64,000 nucleotides of DNA from Clostridiales bacterium (lineage in GTDB: Bacteria; Bacillota; Clostridia; Saccharofermentanales; Saccharofermentanaceae): NCBI GenBank assembly GCA_017617525.1, contig JAFZWA010000050.1, forward strand, positions 62,001 to 126,000, in the 5' to 3' direction. The number at the start of each line of letters is the position of its first letter. The first letter of the stretch is position 1. Made by a program: the position numbers and the translations under genes. Below the pieces are notes generated by a model. The model saw only the letters and a list, made by a program, of their open reading frames with translations, did not search any database and was not told the origin of the DNA. Positions 26,500 to 36,089 of this stretch are shown in pieces.

Positions 26500-29153
26500 T
26501 GGGACGTACAGATAACATCAGTAAGGCTTTCGACCCGAAAGAGGCCGAGAGCAGACTTTATTCGGAATGGATGAATAAAGGATATTTCAAACCTTCGGGC
26601 GATACATCCAAGGATTCCTTCTGTATCGTCATGCCGCCGCCGAACATCACGGGACAGCTCCACATGGGTCATGCCCTGGATAACACACTTCAGGATATCC
26701 TCGTTCGTTACAAGAGAATGAGAGGCTTTGATACCCTCTGGGTACCGGGTACCGATCACGCTTCCATCGCTACAGAGGCAAGAATCGTTGCGACAATGAA
26801 AGAAGAAGGTCTTACCAAAGACGACCTCGGCCGTGACAAGTTCCTCGAGCGTGCCTGGGAATGGAAGAAGCAGTATGGCGGACGTATCGTAGAACAGCTC
26901 AAGAAGATCGGTTCTTCCTGTGACTGGGATCACGAAAGATTCACCATGGACGAAGGCTGCTCCGAAGCAGTTAAAGACGTATTCATCAAGTACTATAACG
27001 AAGGCCTCATCTACAGAGGCGAGCGCATCATCAACTGGTGTCCGAAATGCTTGACTTCCATTTCGAACGCGGAAGTTGAATACGAAGATCAGCAGGGTTC
27101 CTTCTGGCACCTCAGATATCCTTTCGAGGACGGCAGTGGATACCTCGAGCTCGCGACAACACGTCCGGAGACACTCCTCGGCGATACAGCGGTTGCGGTT
27201 AACCCGAAAGATGAGCGTTATAAGGACGTGATCGGTAAGATGCTCGTTCTCCCGCTCGTTGGAAGAAAGATCCCTGTTATCGCAGACAGCTACGTAGATA
27301 TTGAATTCGGTACCGGTGTTGTTAAGATCACACCTGCACACGACCCGAACGACTTTGAAGTCGGACTTCGCCATAACCTCGAGGTCATCACCGTTCTTAC
27401 CGAGGACGCTAAGATCACTGAGGATTATCCGAAGTATGCCGGCATGGACCGTTACGAAGCAAGAAAAGAGATCGTCAAGGATCTCGAAGAGGGCGGATTC
27501 CTCATCAAGGTCGAGCCGCACGCGCATAACGTCGGTACCTGCTATCGCTGCGGTACGACAGTTGAGCCGCGTGTTTCCCTGCAGTGGTTCGTTAAGATGA
27601 AGACTCTTGCCGAGCCGGCCATCGAAGCTGTTCGCTCCGGTAAGACCAAGTTCGTTCCGGAAAGATTTGATAAGAACTACTTCAACTGGATGGAGGATAT
27701 CCGTGACTGGTGTATCTCCCGTCAGCTCTGGTGGGGTCACAGAATCCCGGCATTCTACTGCGATGACTGCGGCGAGCTCGTAGTTACCAAGGAAGATTCC
27801 GCAGTTTGTCCGAAGTGCGGCAAGCCGATGCGCCAGGATCCGGATACTCTGGATACATGGTTCTCTTCGGCGCTGTGGCCGTTCTCTACACTCGGCTGGC
27901 CGGAAGAAACAGCAGATCTTAAGCGTTACTATCCGACAAATACACTCGTTACCGGTTATGACATCATTACCTTCTGGGTATCCCGTATGATCGTTGCCGG
28001 CTGCGCGCACATGAAGCAGACTCCTTTCGATACAGTCCTGATCCACGGTCTCGTTCGTGACTCTCAGGGCAGAAAGATGAGTAAGTCTCTGGGTAATGGT
28101 ATCGATCCGCTCGAGATCATCGACCAGTTCGGTGCGGACGCTCTGCGTTTTGCGCTCGTTACAGGTAATGCTCCGGGTAACGACCAGCGTTTCCAGCAGG
28201 AAAAGATCGAGGCCGGAAGAAACTTCGGTAACAAGATCTGGAACGCAATGAAGTTCGTTCTCATGAACTGCGAAGACGATCTGACATTCGACGATGTCGA
28301 TCCTTCCAAGTACACACTCGAAGATAAGTGGATCCTGTCCCGTATGAACCAGGTCATCAAAGAAGTTACCGACAACTTCGATAACTACGAGTTCGGTGTT
28401 GCTCTTTCCAAGATCAATTCTTTCATCTGGGAAGAATACTGCGACTGGTACATCGAGATCGCGAAGTCCCGTCTCTTCGACAAGGAGTGCGCGACGAGAA
28501 AAGAAGCACAGTACATCTTGAACGATGTCCTCGGCAGATCCATGCAGCTCCTGCATCCGTTCATGCCGTTCCTGACAGAAGACGTTTACAGATATCTGGT
28601 ACTTACTTCTAGGAAAGATTCCATCATGATCTCCGACTGGCCGGAATACCGCGAGAGCGAAGTATTCGCTGCTGAAGAGAAGCAGATGGAGATCCTGATG
28701 GACGCGATCCGTTCGATCAGAAACGTAAGAACCGACATGGGCGTTATCCCGTCCCGTAAGATCGGCATGATCCTTGTTTCTTCCGAGGAAAAGAACCGCG
28801 CGATGTTCGTTGACGGCAAGGCTTTCCTCGAGCGTCTGGCAAATGTTACCGAAGTAACGACTCAGCAGAACAAGGAAGGTATCCCGGACACCGCAGTCGC
28901 ATGTGTCTGCTCCGCCGGTGAGATCTATATTCCGCTTGAAGACCTCATCGATATCGATAAGGAACTTGAGCGTCTCGGCAAAGAGAAGGAAAGACTCGAA
29001 GGTGAGATGAAGCGTGTTAACGCGAAACTCGCTAACGAGGAATTCGTTAAGAAGGCACCTGAAAAGGTCATCAACGCCGAGAGAGAGAAGCAGGCTAAAT
29101 ACCAGGAGATGCTGGACAACGTGCTTTCAAGAATCGAGGCACTCAAAAAATAA
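26499..29153 (+). CDS. valS: Valyl-tRNA synthetase
   Basis: Charges tRNA-Val. The class I HIGH motif is in PNITGQLHMGHAL near residue 48 and KMSKS is at 526-530; a CP1 editing domain lies between, a small zinc-ribbon-like segment (YCDDCGELVV, CPKCGKPM) near 420-450, and the C-terminal coiled coil about 815-884. Length of 884 is standard. It is fused into the acyl-CoA ligase operon by a one-base TAATG overlap, an unusual upstream partner. No T-box precedes it. Confidence 0.98.
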   Translation: MGRTDNISKAFDPKEAESRLYSEWMNKGYFKPSGDTSKDSFCIVMPPPNITGQLHMGHALDNTLQDILVRYKRMRGFDTLWVPGTDHASIATEARIVATMKEEGLTKDDLGRDKFLERAWEWKKQYGGRIVEQLKKIGSSCDWDHERFTMDEGCSEAVKDVFIKYYNEGLIYRGERIINWCPKCLTSISNAEVEYEDQQGSFWHLRYPFEDGSGYLELATTRPETLLGDTAVAVNPKDERYKDVIGKMLVLPLVGRKIPVIADSYVDIEFGTGVVKITPAHDPNDFEVGLRHNLEVITVLTEDAKITEDYPKYAGMDRYEARKEIVKDLEEGGFLIKVEPHAHNVGTCYRCGTTVEPRVSLQWFVKMKTLAEPAIEAVRSGKTKFVPERFDKNYFNWMEDIRDWCISRQLWWGHRIPAFYCDDCGELVVTKEDSAVCPKCGKPMRQDPDTLDTWFSSALWPFSTLGWPEETADLKRYYPTNTLVTGYDIITFWVSRMIVAGCAHMKQTPFDTVLIHGLVRDSQGRKMSKSLGNGIDPLEIIDQFGADALRFALVTGNAPGNDQRFQQEKIEAGRNFGNKIWNAMKFVLMNCEDDLTFDDVDPSKYTLEDKWILSRMNQVIKEVTDNFDNYEFGVALSKINSFIWEEYCDWYIEIAKSRLFDKECATRKEAQYILNDVLGRSMQLLHPFMPFLTEDVYRYLVLTSRKDSIMISDWPEYRESEVFAAEEKQMEILMDAIRSIRNVRTDMGVIPSRKIGMILVSSEEKNRAMFVDGKAFLERLANVTEVTTQQNKEGIPDTAVACVCSAGEIYIPLEDLIDIDKELERLGKEKERLEGEMKRVNAKLANEEFVKKAPEKVINAEREKQAKYQEMLDNVLSRIEALKK

Positions 29154-29171
29154 GGTTCGGAGGGTTTTGTT

Positions 29172-29927
29172 ATGAGTGAAGTAGAAGAAAAGAACTTAGA
29201 GATCTCTCAGGAAGAACTGGATAAACTGCCAAAGGACACCGTCCACTGTTTTCCGGCTTCCAAGACACAGATCATGAGAAGAAGGATCATTTCCCTGATC
29301 GTTGCTGCTTTGGTATGCGGCGCTGTCGGTTACCTGATCTCGGGTAACACAGATCCGGGTCCGCTCCTGTGGTGTGTCTTCGGCGCGATCTTCCTCGTAT
29401 GCGCTGTCGTTTTCATCCACACATTCGTTATCGCGAAGTACAGAGTCGCGATGGACTACCAGAAGAAGGAAGTAGCACTTCGCTACATGTTCTCTAAGAT
29501 CACGATCCCGTTTGATTCCTTTGACGCAAGAGATGGTGCCGCTGACCGTGCGACACAGCTCCTTCAGAACTCTACGATCGGCGCCAACATGGAAAAGGTT
29601 CAGTATCTTATCCTTGATAACGTCTACGAAGAAGTCTGCTACCAGACATCTTCCAAGGATCTTGCCACAAAGGAAGACTTCGATCTTCTTGCCAAAGAAG
29701 CAAAGGCGGTTGCCGCTGTCTTTAAGGCAAAAGAGAAGTATGACGCCCTGAAGATCGACGAAGACGGAGAAAAGGCTCCGATGTCCGAAGATGATTCCGT
29801 TAATCTCGTAAAGGACGCGATCGAGGAAGAGGTCAAAGAGAAGGCTGAGGAAGCGAAAAAGACCGCTGAAGAGGCTGTTTCCGAAGCAGAAGAGGTCGAG
29901 GAAAAGGAAGAGAAGAGCGAAGAGTAA
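29172..29927 (+). CDS. Membrane protein with acidic coiled-coil tail
   Basis: Not recognised. About 35 cytoplasmic residues precede two membrane helices (about 37-57 and 67-90), followed by a cytoplasmic domain of about 90 residues that begins YRVAMDYQKKEVALRYMF, somewhat like a bacterial PH fold, and an acidic Glu/Lys/Ala helix from about 210 to the end. It is 18 bases after valS with its own GGAGG, so it is in the same transcript. Confidence 0.78.
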   Translation: MSEVEEKNLEISQEELDKLPKDTVHCFPASKTQIMRRRIISLIVAALVCGAVGYLISGNTDPGPLLWCVFGAIFLVCAVVFIHTFVIAKYRVAMDYQKKEVALRYMFSKITIPFDSFDARDGAADRATQLLQNSTIGANMEKVQYLILDNVYEEVCYQTSSKDLATKEDFDLLAKEAKAVAAVFKAKEKYDALKIDEDGEKAPMSEDDSVNLVKDAIEEEVKEKAEEAKKTAEEAVSEAEEVEEKEEKSEE

Positions 29928-29954
29928 GATCGCTTGTTCTTTGGGCCGGGGCAA

Positions 29955-29983
29955 TTGACGAAACCCCTGCTTCCTCGTAAAAT
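29955..29983 (+). promoter_or_regulatory. Promoter of fba
   Basis: TTGACG (29955-29960), 17 bases, TAAAAT (29978-29983), about 60 bases before the ATG. Confidence 0.8.
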
Positions 29984-29993
29984 AAGGTTTGGT

Positions 29994-30008
29994 GTAAATT
30001 GAATTTAC
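29994..30008. promoter_or_regulatory. Palindrome GTAAATTGAATTTAC, candidate operator of fba
   Basis: Perfect inverted repeat of seven bases around a single G, placed 10 bases after the -10 box, so it covers the first transcribed bases. That is a good position for a repressor. The protein that would bind it is unknown. Confidence 0.45.
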
Positions 30009-30043
30009 ATATATAACAAAACAACACAAAGGAGAACATACTT

Positions 30044-31012
30044 ATGCCATTAGTTACTACTACTGAAATGTTCAAAAAGGCATATAACGGCGGTTACGCT
30101 GTAGGTGCTTTTAACGTAAACAACATGGAGATCGTTCAGGGTATCACAGAAGCTGCAGGCGAACTGAAGAGCCCGGTTATCCTCCAGGTTTCTAAGGGTG
30201 CAAGAGCTTATGCTAACCACACTTATCTCGTAAAACTCGTTGAGGCTGCTGTAGCTGAGAACCCGGATATCCCGATCGCTCTGCACCTTGACCACGGTGA
30301 TTCCTTCGAACTCTGCAAATCCTGCATCGACGGTGGTTTCACATCTGTTATGATCGACGCTTCCTCTAAGTCTTTCGAGGACAACATCGCTCTTACAAAG
30401 CAGGTCGTTGAATACGCTCACGCTCACGGTGTAGTAGTTGAGGCTGAGCTCGGTACTCTCGCCGGTATCGAGGACGAAGTTGTTGTAGAGGCCGGTCACG
30501 AGTCTTACACACGTCCGGAAGAAGTAGAAGAGTTCGTATCCAGAACAGGCTGCGACTCCCTCGCTATTGCTATCGGTACTTCTCACGGTGCTTACAAGTT
30601 CACAGCTGATCAGTGCACAAGAAACGAGGAAGGCATCCTCGTACCGCCGCCGCTCCGTTTCGACGTTCTCGAAGAGTGCATGAAGAAGCTCCCGGGCTTC
30701 CCGATCGTTCTTCACGGTTCTTCTTCCGTTCCGCAGGAATTCGTTAAGATGGTTAACCAGTACGGCGGAAACATGCCGGATGCAGTAGGTATTCCGGAAG
30801 AGCAGCTCCGTAAGGCAGCTACACTCGCAGTCTGCAAGATCAACATCGACTCCGATATCCGTCTTGCTATGACAGGTAACATCCGTAAGTACTTCGCAGA
30901 GCACCCGGATCACTTCGATCCTCGTCAATATCTCAAGCCGGCTCGTCAGGCTGTTAAGGATATGGTTGCTCATAAGATCCAGTACGTTCTCGGTTCTGAC
31001 GGTAAGATCTGA
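30044..31012 (+). CDS. fba: Fructose-bisphosphate aldolase, class II
   Basis: Zinc-dependent aldolase of glycolysis and gluconeogenesis, cleaving fructose 1,6-bisphosphate into dihydroxyacetone phosphate and glyceraldehyde 3-phosphate. Zinc and active-site segments: HLDHGDS near residue 83, VEAELG near 133, LHGSSSVP near 224 and KINIDSDIRLA near 268. Its 322 residues are somewhat longer than the usual 285-310. AAAGGAGA precedes the ATG. The codons (GCT, GTT, TCT, CTC) are those of the highly expressed genes in this window. Tagatose-bisphosphate specificity is possible but less likely without sugar-specific neighbours. Confidence 0.94.
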   Translation: MPLVTTTEMFKKAYNGGYAVGAFNVNNMEIVQGITEAAGELKSPVILQVSKGARAYANHTYLVKLVEAAVAENPDIPIALHLDHGDSFELCKSCIDGGFTSVMIDASSKSFEDNIALTKQVVEYAHAHGVVVEAELGTLAGIEDEVVVEAGHESYTRPEEVEEFVSRTGCDSLAIAIGTSHGAYKFTADQCTRNEEGILVPPPLRFDVLEECMKKLPGFPIVLHGSSSVPQEFVKMVNQYGGNMPDAVGIPEEQLRKAATLAVCKINIDSDIRLAMTGNIRKYFAEHPDHFDPRQYLKPARQAVKDMVAHKIQYVLGSDGKI

Positions 31013-31040
31013 GCATAAGTACACAAAATGGCTTAATAAA

Positions 31041-31073
31041 GGGCTGTATCGGTTTTTCCGGTACAGCCTTTTT
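31041..31073 (+). terminator. Terminator after fba
   Basis: GGGCTGTATCGG pairs with CCGGTACAGCC (one G-T pair) around TTTTT, followed by a T run. Confidence 0.88.
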
Positions 31074-31113
31074 CATTACCGATTTCTTATTGAACACAAT
31101 CGGAAAATATGTA

Positions 31114-31122
31114 TGATATAAT
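31114..31122 (+). promoter_or_regulatory. Extended -10 promoter of the polysaccharide deacetylase gene
   Basis: TGATATAAT with TATAAT at 31117-31122. An overlapping alternative pairs TTGAAC (31090-31095) with TATGAT (31112-31117) at 16 bases. Confidence 0.65.
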
Positions 31123-31167
31123 CTAGATTGTATATGTATGATGTGTTTTAGGAGGCGGGAGCTTACT

Positions 31168-32217
31168 ATGAGTTATATGTCCGGAAGACCGGTAAGACCA
31201 AGTGGGTCGGGAAATCCCAAAAGAACGATGACAGCGCAGCTTCGCGCGCTGGGAAATACAGTCGCGATACTTGCGACCATCTGCATGGTCCTTCTCGTTG
31301 CTTTTGTATGGATGGTAACGGCGATCAACAAGCAGAAGAAGTCCAATAAGGCCGCAGATACATCCGCGACGACTTCTTCATCGGTAGTTCAGGCGGACAG
31401 TTCTTCGGAACCCAGCGATACACTTCCTCCGGAAACAACACCGGAGACAACACCTGAAGCTGCGCACGCTTCTTTCCCGGAAGGCACCAAGCTGATCGCG
31501 CTGACGTTTGATGACGGACCGGATAAGTACACGAGCCAGGTCCTCGACGCGCTCGAGAGAAACGGCGTCAAGGCGACTTTCTATGTGATCGGATCTAATG
31601 TAGCAGGAACCGACGCAGCTGTTTTCCAGCGCATGCTCGATCTGGGCTGTGAGATCGGAAACCACACATGGAGCCACGTTTCGCTTCGTGATTCCGAATA
31701 CGATGTTGCTTATAACGAACTGAAAAAGTGCGATGATGCTCTGATGGAGAAGATCGGACAGAAGGCGACCACCATCAGACCGCCGACGGGCCAGGGTCTT
31801 GCTCAGGACGCGCTTTTCCAGTATTCCAAGGATAACCATGAGTATGTCGTTAACTGGGACGATGTCAGCTGTCCGGCCGACTGGCAGAAGCCGGCGCTCG
31901 GTGATCCGGACTACACCGCGCAGTTCGTTATCGATAACGCATCCGACGGAACCATGGTACTTCTCCACGACTCGCACCAGTCCACGGCGGACTCTCTCGA
32001 CAAGATGATCGCCGGTTTGAAAGAGAAGGGCTACACATTCGTAACCGTATCCGAGCTTCTCGAAGCAAGATCCGCAAGCATGGGTCTTACCGTGGATAAA
32101 GCACTTTCACTCGGCTGGAAGCGGGAACTTCTTGAGGAAGCTTATCCGGGCGGTCCGGTCTATGGCGTCCGTTACGCATACTCTTCGGGCAAGATGATGT
32201 TCGAAAAGAGAAGCTGA
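31168..32217 (+). CDS. Membrane-anchored polysaccharide deacetylase (NodB/CE4)
   Basis: Extracytoplasmic deacetylase, most likely acting on N-acetyl groups of peptidoglycan or another surface glycan. A cytoplasmic N-terminus of about 34 residues, one membrane helix at about 35-57, a Ser/Thr/Pro-rich wall-spanning linker to about 105, then the NodB domain with its five motifs: TFDDGP, HTWSH (metal ligands), RPPTGQG, WDD...W, and LLHD. ATG 31168 follows GGAGG and GGGAG; the frame from 31138 lacks a site. Length of 349. Monocistronic between a terminator on each side. Confidence 0.9.
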   Translation: MSYMSGRPVRPSGSGNPKRTMTAQLRALGNTVAILATICMVLLVAFVWMVTAINKQKKSNKAADTSATTSSSVVQADSSSEPSDTLPPETTPETTPEAAHASFPEGTKLIALTFDDGPDKYTSQVLDALERNGVKATFYVIGSNVAGTDAAVFQRMLDLGCEIGNHTWSHVSLRDSEYDVAYNELKKCDDALMEKIGQKATTIRPPTGQGLAQDALFQYSKDNHEYVVNWDDVSCPADWQKPALGDPDYTAQFVIDNASDGTMVLLHDSHQSTADSLDKMIAGLKEKGYTFVTVSELLEARSASMGLTVDKALSLGWKRELLEEAYPGGPVYGVRYAYSSGKMMFEKRS

Positions 32218-32246
32218 TCAGATCGATCGAAAAAATGAAAAAGACA

Positions 32247-32279
32247 AAAGCCGTCTCAAATGAGGCGGCTTTCTTTTTG
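32247..32279. terminator. Bidirectional terminator between deacetylase and ABC-F genes
   Basis: AAAGCCGTCTC pairs with GAGGCGGCTTT around AAAT, with an A-rich 5' flank and TCTTTTT 3' flank. It serves the two convergent genes. Confidence 0.8.
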
Positions 32280-32297
32280 CTTGTTTTATCAAAAGAC

Positions 32298-34238
32298 TCA
32301 GGTGTTCTCGAGTTCCATATACTCGGCGTACATTTCTTCGAGCGTCTCGCTGTTTTTCGCGTAGCGGTCGTAGTCCTCTTTCGTAGTGTCCTTGCCGAAG
32401 GAAGCTTCGAGAGTTTTCTGCTCCTCCTCAAGTTCCGCGATCGTCTTCTCCAGGTACTTGATGCGCTCTTTTCTCTTGGCGATCTCTTTTCTTTCCTTGG
32501 CGCGGTTAACGACAGGAGCCTTTGGCGCTTGATCGGCCGATTCTTTCTTTTCGGCTTCACGGCGCTCCTTTTCCTCTCGTCTCTGCTCGGAAAGCACTGC
32601 CGCGCGCTTGGTTTCTTCGTCCGCGACGAAGGTCCTGTATTTTCTTCGGTAGAACTCGTACTTATCGAACTGCTCAACGTGATCTCCGAAGAAGCCGATG
32701 ATCTTGCTCTGGCACTTTTCGATGAAGTAACGGTCGTGGCTGACAGCCAGTATAGCGCCGTTATAGTCGGCAAGCGCGTCCTCGAGAACTTCGCGGGACT
32801 CGATATCCAGATGGTTCGTCGGCTCGTCGAGGAAGAGAAGCTCCGGCTTTTCTTCGAGAAGACAGCAGAGGAAGAGTCTGGATCTTTCGCCGCCCGAAAG
32901 GACGGAGATCTGTTTATATACGTCGATGTCACGGAATCCGAAACGCGCAAGCAGGTTTCTCGCGGCGGTCTCGCCGAGCTCGGATCTTTCCATCAGCTCA
33001 TCGAGGATCGTTCTCGTCTCGTCTTCGAACGGCACGAACTGTCCCATGTAGCCGATCCTTGAAGATCCGCTGATCAGAACGTCGCCGTCGAACTCGCTGA
33101 TCCTCCCCAGAAGGAGGGAAAGCATCGTGGTCTTTCCGCAGCCGTTCGGTCCGACGAGGAACATCTTATCGCATGCCTTGATCTCGAAGTTGACATCGCG
33201 GAACAGTACTTTTCCGTCGGGGAAAGTCTTTCCGAGATTTCTTGTCTGAAGAAGGATCTTCTCGGGATCTCCGGCTCTTACTTCCGGCATGAGCTTAAAG
33301 CTCATCTGAAGAGGACCGCCCTTGAGTTTACTTCTTTCGGAAGCGAGTCTGTCGGAGAGTTTCTCGACGACCTTTTCTCTGGCGTGATAGCCGGAGATGT
33401 TTCGGTGCGAGAGCATGGTCTGCGTGACACCTTCCTGACGGACAAGTTCTTTTTCCAAATTAGCGACGAGGCGCTTCTGGTCTTCGATGAAACGTCTTTT
33501 TTGTTCCTTATAGTCCGTATAGTTTCCGCGGTAGGCGGTGATGGTGCTGTTTTCAAGTTCTAAGACCTTCGTTACCGTTCTGTCGATGAAGTAACGGTCA
33601 TGCGAGATGAGAAGGACCGCGCCGCCGTAGGAACGGATGAAGCCCTCGAGCCATTCGAGCGCGTCGGTGTCCAGGTGGTTGGTCGGCTCGTCGAGAAGAA
33701 GGATATCCGGACGCGATACGATCAGGCGGGCCAGGCAGATGCGCATTTTCTCGCCACCGGAAAAAGAACTGATGTCGCGCGTAAAGTCGATATCCGTGAG
33801 ACCCAGACCTGCCAGGGCAGCCTTCATCCTGGGTTCGTAATCGTAGCCGCCCAAGGCTTCGAAACGGGAAGTTAACTGTTCGTAGGTGCGAAGAAGAGAC
33901 TGGGACTCGGCGGCGTCGGCCGTCGCGAGCTTAAACTCCGCTTCGCGCATTTTATCTTCGATGTTCTGGATCTCCTCGGACACGAGGATGTTGCCGCCCA
34001 TGTCGAGTTCTTCCATGTTCTGTGTCAAATACCCCGCGATGGCGGTACCGTGGTGAAGGACCTCGCCTTCATCGGGCTTAACGTCGCCGCGGATCATCTT
34101 AAAAAGGGTAGACTTACCCGTGCCGTTGCTGCCGATCAGGGCGATCTTGTCGCCGCGTTCGATCGAAAAAGAGACATGGTCAAGCAACAGCCTGGAATGG
34201 TAAGACTTCGATACTTTGTTTACCGATATCAAAGGCAT
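32298..34238 (-). CDS. ABC-F family ATPase (ribosome-associated)
   Basis: Soluble protein with two ABC modules and no membrane part, the ABC-F class that acts at the ribosome (translation factors and antibiotic resistance proteins). Module 1: GSNGTGKST, FSGGEKMR, LLLDEPTNHLD; a basic helical linker follows; module 2: GPNGCGKTT, LSGGERSR, LFLDEPTNHLD; then a charged coiled-coil tail from about residue 545. Length of 646 with the tail resembles the Uup/YdiF groups rather than short Vga/Lsa resistance factors. Substrate subclass is uncertain. It lies 34 bases after a zinc-ribbon protein in the same direction. Confidence 0.92.
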   Translation of the reverse strand: MPLISVNKVSKSYHSRLLLDHVSFSIERGDKIALIGSNGTGKSTLFKMIRGDVKPDEGEVLHHGTAIAGYLTQNMEELDMGGNILVSEEIQNIEDKMREAEFKLATADAAESQSLLRTYEQLTSRFEALGGYDYEPRMKAALAGLGLTDIDFTRDISSFSGGEKMRICLARLIVSRPDILLLDEPTNHLDTDALEWLEGFIRSYGGAVLLISHDRYFIDRTVTKVLELENSTITAYRGNYTDYKEQKRRFIEDQKRLVANLEKELVRQEGVTQTMLSHRNISGYHAREKVVEKLSDRLASERSKLKGGPLQMSFKLMPEVRAGDPEKILLQTRNLGKTFPDGKVLFRDVNFEIKACDKMFLVGPNGCGKTTMLSLLLGRISEFDGDVLISGSSRIGYMGQFVPFEDETRTILDELMERSELGETAARNLLARFGFRDIDVYKQISVLSGGERSRLFLCCLLEEKPELLFLDEPTNHLDIESREVLEDALADYNGAILAVSHDRYFIEKCQSKIIGFFGDHVEQFDKYEFYRRKYRTFVADEETKRAAVLSEQRREEKERREAEKKESADQAPKAPVVNRAKERKEIAKRKERIKYLEKTIAELEEEQKTLEASFGKDTTKEDYDRYAKNSETLEEMYAEYMELENT

Positions 34239-34272
34239 GAGAAAAGAGTTCCTTTGGTTTCCTTATTCGAAA

Positions 34273-34632
34273 TTATTTAAAAGGACTCGTGATGATCTCG
34301 TGTCCGCAGTAGATGCAGCGGTCAGCGATCTTTCCGTTATTCTGGAGCGGAACGTGGCAGTACGGGCAGAGCATCTGCTCCTGCTTTTCGCCGTCTTCAA
34401 GCGCTTTCTTTTTCTGCTTTTTAGCTTCGTCCAGTTCGGTGATGGTCTTCACCAGATCTTCTTCAGTAAATCCTTTTTCCTTGAGAAAAGTCCACATGGC
34501 TTCGGTGATCAGGTCTAAGCGCTCGATCTCGCCTTTCATCTGGGCAACTTCTTCTGTCAGGTCATGAACATTGGCATTTGTCGTCGGGTTATACATGTTC
34601 CCGTTGTTCTGTAACATATTAAACTTACTCAT
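34273..34632 (-). CDS. Small coiled-coil zinc-ribbon protein, unknown function
   Basis: Not recognised. Of 119 residues, the middle 22-85 is helical and likely a coiled coil, and the C-terminus has CPYC and CIYCGH, a four-Cys zinc ribbon. The start ATG 34632 follows AAAAGGAGT by seven to eight bases; the frame extends to a TTG at 34641 without need. It leads the ABC-F gene, so it may also work near RNA or ribosomes; this is inference from position only. Confidence 0.78.
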   Translation of the reverse strand: MSKFNMLQNNGNMYNPTTNANVHDLTEEVAQMKGEIERLDLITEAMWTFLKEKGFTEEDLVKTITELDEAKKQKKKALEDGEKQEQMLCPYCHVPLQNNGKIADRCIYCGHEIITSPFK

Positions 34633-34665
34633 CGACCGCAACTCCTTTTGGGCTTTTATAGATGC

Positions 34666-34674
34666 ATTATATCA
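34666..34674 (-). promoter_or_regulatory. Extended -10 promoter of the zinc-ribbon/ABC-F operon
   Basis: On the minus strand the sequence reads TGATATAAT (TATAAT at 34671-34666), about 34 bases before the zinc-ribbon start. The same nine bases form the deacetylase promoter at 31114. Confidence 0.65.
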
Positions 34675-34787
34675 TAGAAAAAAGAAGTAAAGAATTCTAA
34701 ACAATCCTTACCGTTTCTTTATTGCGTGAAGTTTGTTTTGCAAGTAACATAAATACATAAGGCGATATCGAAAGGATGGTAGTCGAT

Positions 34788-36068
34788 ATGGGCATGACAA
34801 TGACACAGAAGATCCTCAGCAAGCACGCGGGAAAAGAGGTTTGCGCCCCGGGCGACCTGATCGAGGCAAAGCTTGACCTGCTCCTCGGAAACGACATCAC
34901 CACGCCACCGGCGATCGATATATTCGAAAAGAACTCGTTCGGAAAAGTATTCGATACGGAAAAGATCGTCATGGTCCCGGATCACTTTGCTCCGAATAAA
35001 GATATCAAGTCCGCGGAACAATGTAAGCGTATGCGCGATTTCGCGAGATCCCAGAACATAAAGTATTACTACGAACAGGGCGAAGAAGGAATGGGCGTCG
35101 AGCACGTCATCCTTCCGGATAACGGACTTGTCCTTCCGGGCTTTGCCGTGATCGGCGCAGATTCCCACACATGTACATACGGCGCGCTCGGCGCTTTCTC
35201 CACGGGTGTCGGATCGACGGACCTCGCCTGCGCGATGGCCGCGGGATCTACCTGGTTCCGTGTACCGGAAGCGATCCGCGTCGAACTGAAAGGAAAACTC
35301 AATCCCTACGTTTCGGGAAAAGACATCATCCTTTATCTGATCGGAATGATCGGTGTCGACGGCGCGCTCTACAGATCTTTGGAGTTTACGGGCGAGGGAG
35401 TCGCGGAACTGTCGATGGCGGATCGTTTGACGATCTGCAACATGGCGATCGAGTGCGGCGCGAAAAACGGTATCTTCCCGGTCGACGAAAAGACGATCGA
35501 ATATCTCGACGCACGTGTCGAAGGTGGCTATAACGCAGCGCCGGAATGGCTGTTTGCCGACCCGGATGCCGAATACGAACAGACCATCACGATCGACCTT
35601 TCGGAAGTATCTCCGATGGTATCTTTCCCGCACCTTCCGTCCAATACTCACGCGGTCGGAACGTTCGATCAGATCAAGATCGACCAGGTCGTTATCGGCT
35701 CGTGCACGAATGGTCGTCTTGAAGATATGAAAAAAGCAGCTGCCGTCCTGAAGGGTCGTCACGTTGCGGAAGGTATCCGCGCGATCATCCTTCCGGGCTC
35801 GCAGAGAGTTTATAAGCAGTGCCTGACCGAAGGTCTCCTCGAGATCTTCGTTGACGCCGGATGCGTCGTTTCCGCGCCGACATGCGGACCTTGCCTCGGC
35901 GGTCACATGGGCGTCCTGGCAAAAGGTGAGAAGTGCGTTTCGACGACGAACAGAAACTTCGTCGGAAGAATGGGACATAAGGAATCCGAGGTCTACCTGG
36001 CCGGCGTAGAAGTCGCCGCCGCGTCCGCGATCGCGGGATATATCGCAAGCCCCGCGGAACTTGCATAA
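34788..36068 (+). CDS. leuC: 3-isopropylmalate dehydratase large subunit
   Basis: Aconitase-family subunit that isomerises 2- to 3-isopropylmalate in leucine synthesis, with LeuD. It starts [10 protein letters not shown] as usual; the iron-sulfur ligands are in VIGSCTNGR near residue 305 and [10 protein letters not shown] near 365. Length of about 427 places it in the bacterial/archaeal HacA-like group rather than the 470-residue enterobacterial form. ATG 34788 is preferred to ATG 34776 because of spacing to AAAGGAT; the site is weak. LeuCDB follow in order; leuA is not present and no T-box or leader peptide is seen. A homoaconitase-like role is possible. Confidence 0.93.
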   Translation: MGMTMTQKILSKHAGKEVCAPGDLIEAKLDLLLGNDITTPPAIDIFEKNSFGKVFDTEKIVMVPDHFAPNKDIKSAEQCKRMRDFARSQNIKYYYEQGEEGMGVEHVILPDNGLVLPGFAVIGADSHTCTYGALGAFSTGVGSTDLACAMAAGSTWFRVPEAIRVELKGKLNPYVSGKDIILYLIGMIGVDGALYRSLEFTGEGVAELSMADRLTICNMAIECGAKNGIFPVDEKTIEYLDARVEGGYNAAPEWLFADPDAEYEQTITIDLSEVSPMVSFPHLPSNTHAVGTFDQIKIDQVVIGSCTNGRLEDMKKAAAVLKGRHVAEGIRAIILPGSQRVYKQCLTEGLLEIFVDAGCVVSAPTCGPCLGGHMGVLAKGEKCVSTTNRNFVGRMGHKESEVYLAGVEVAAASAIAGYIASPAELA

Positions 36069-36089
36069 AGAAGAAAGAAGGGTAACGAC

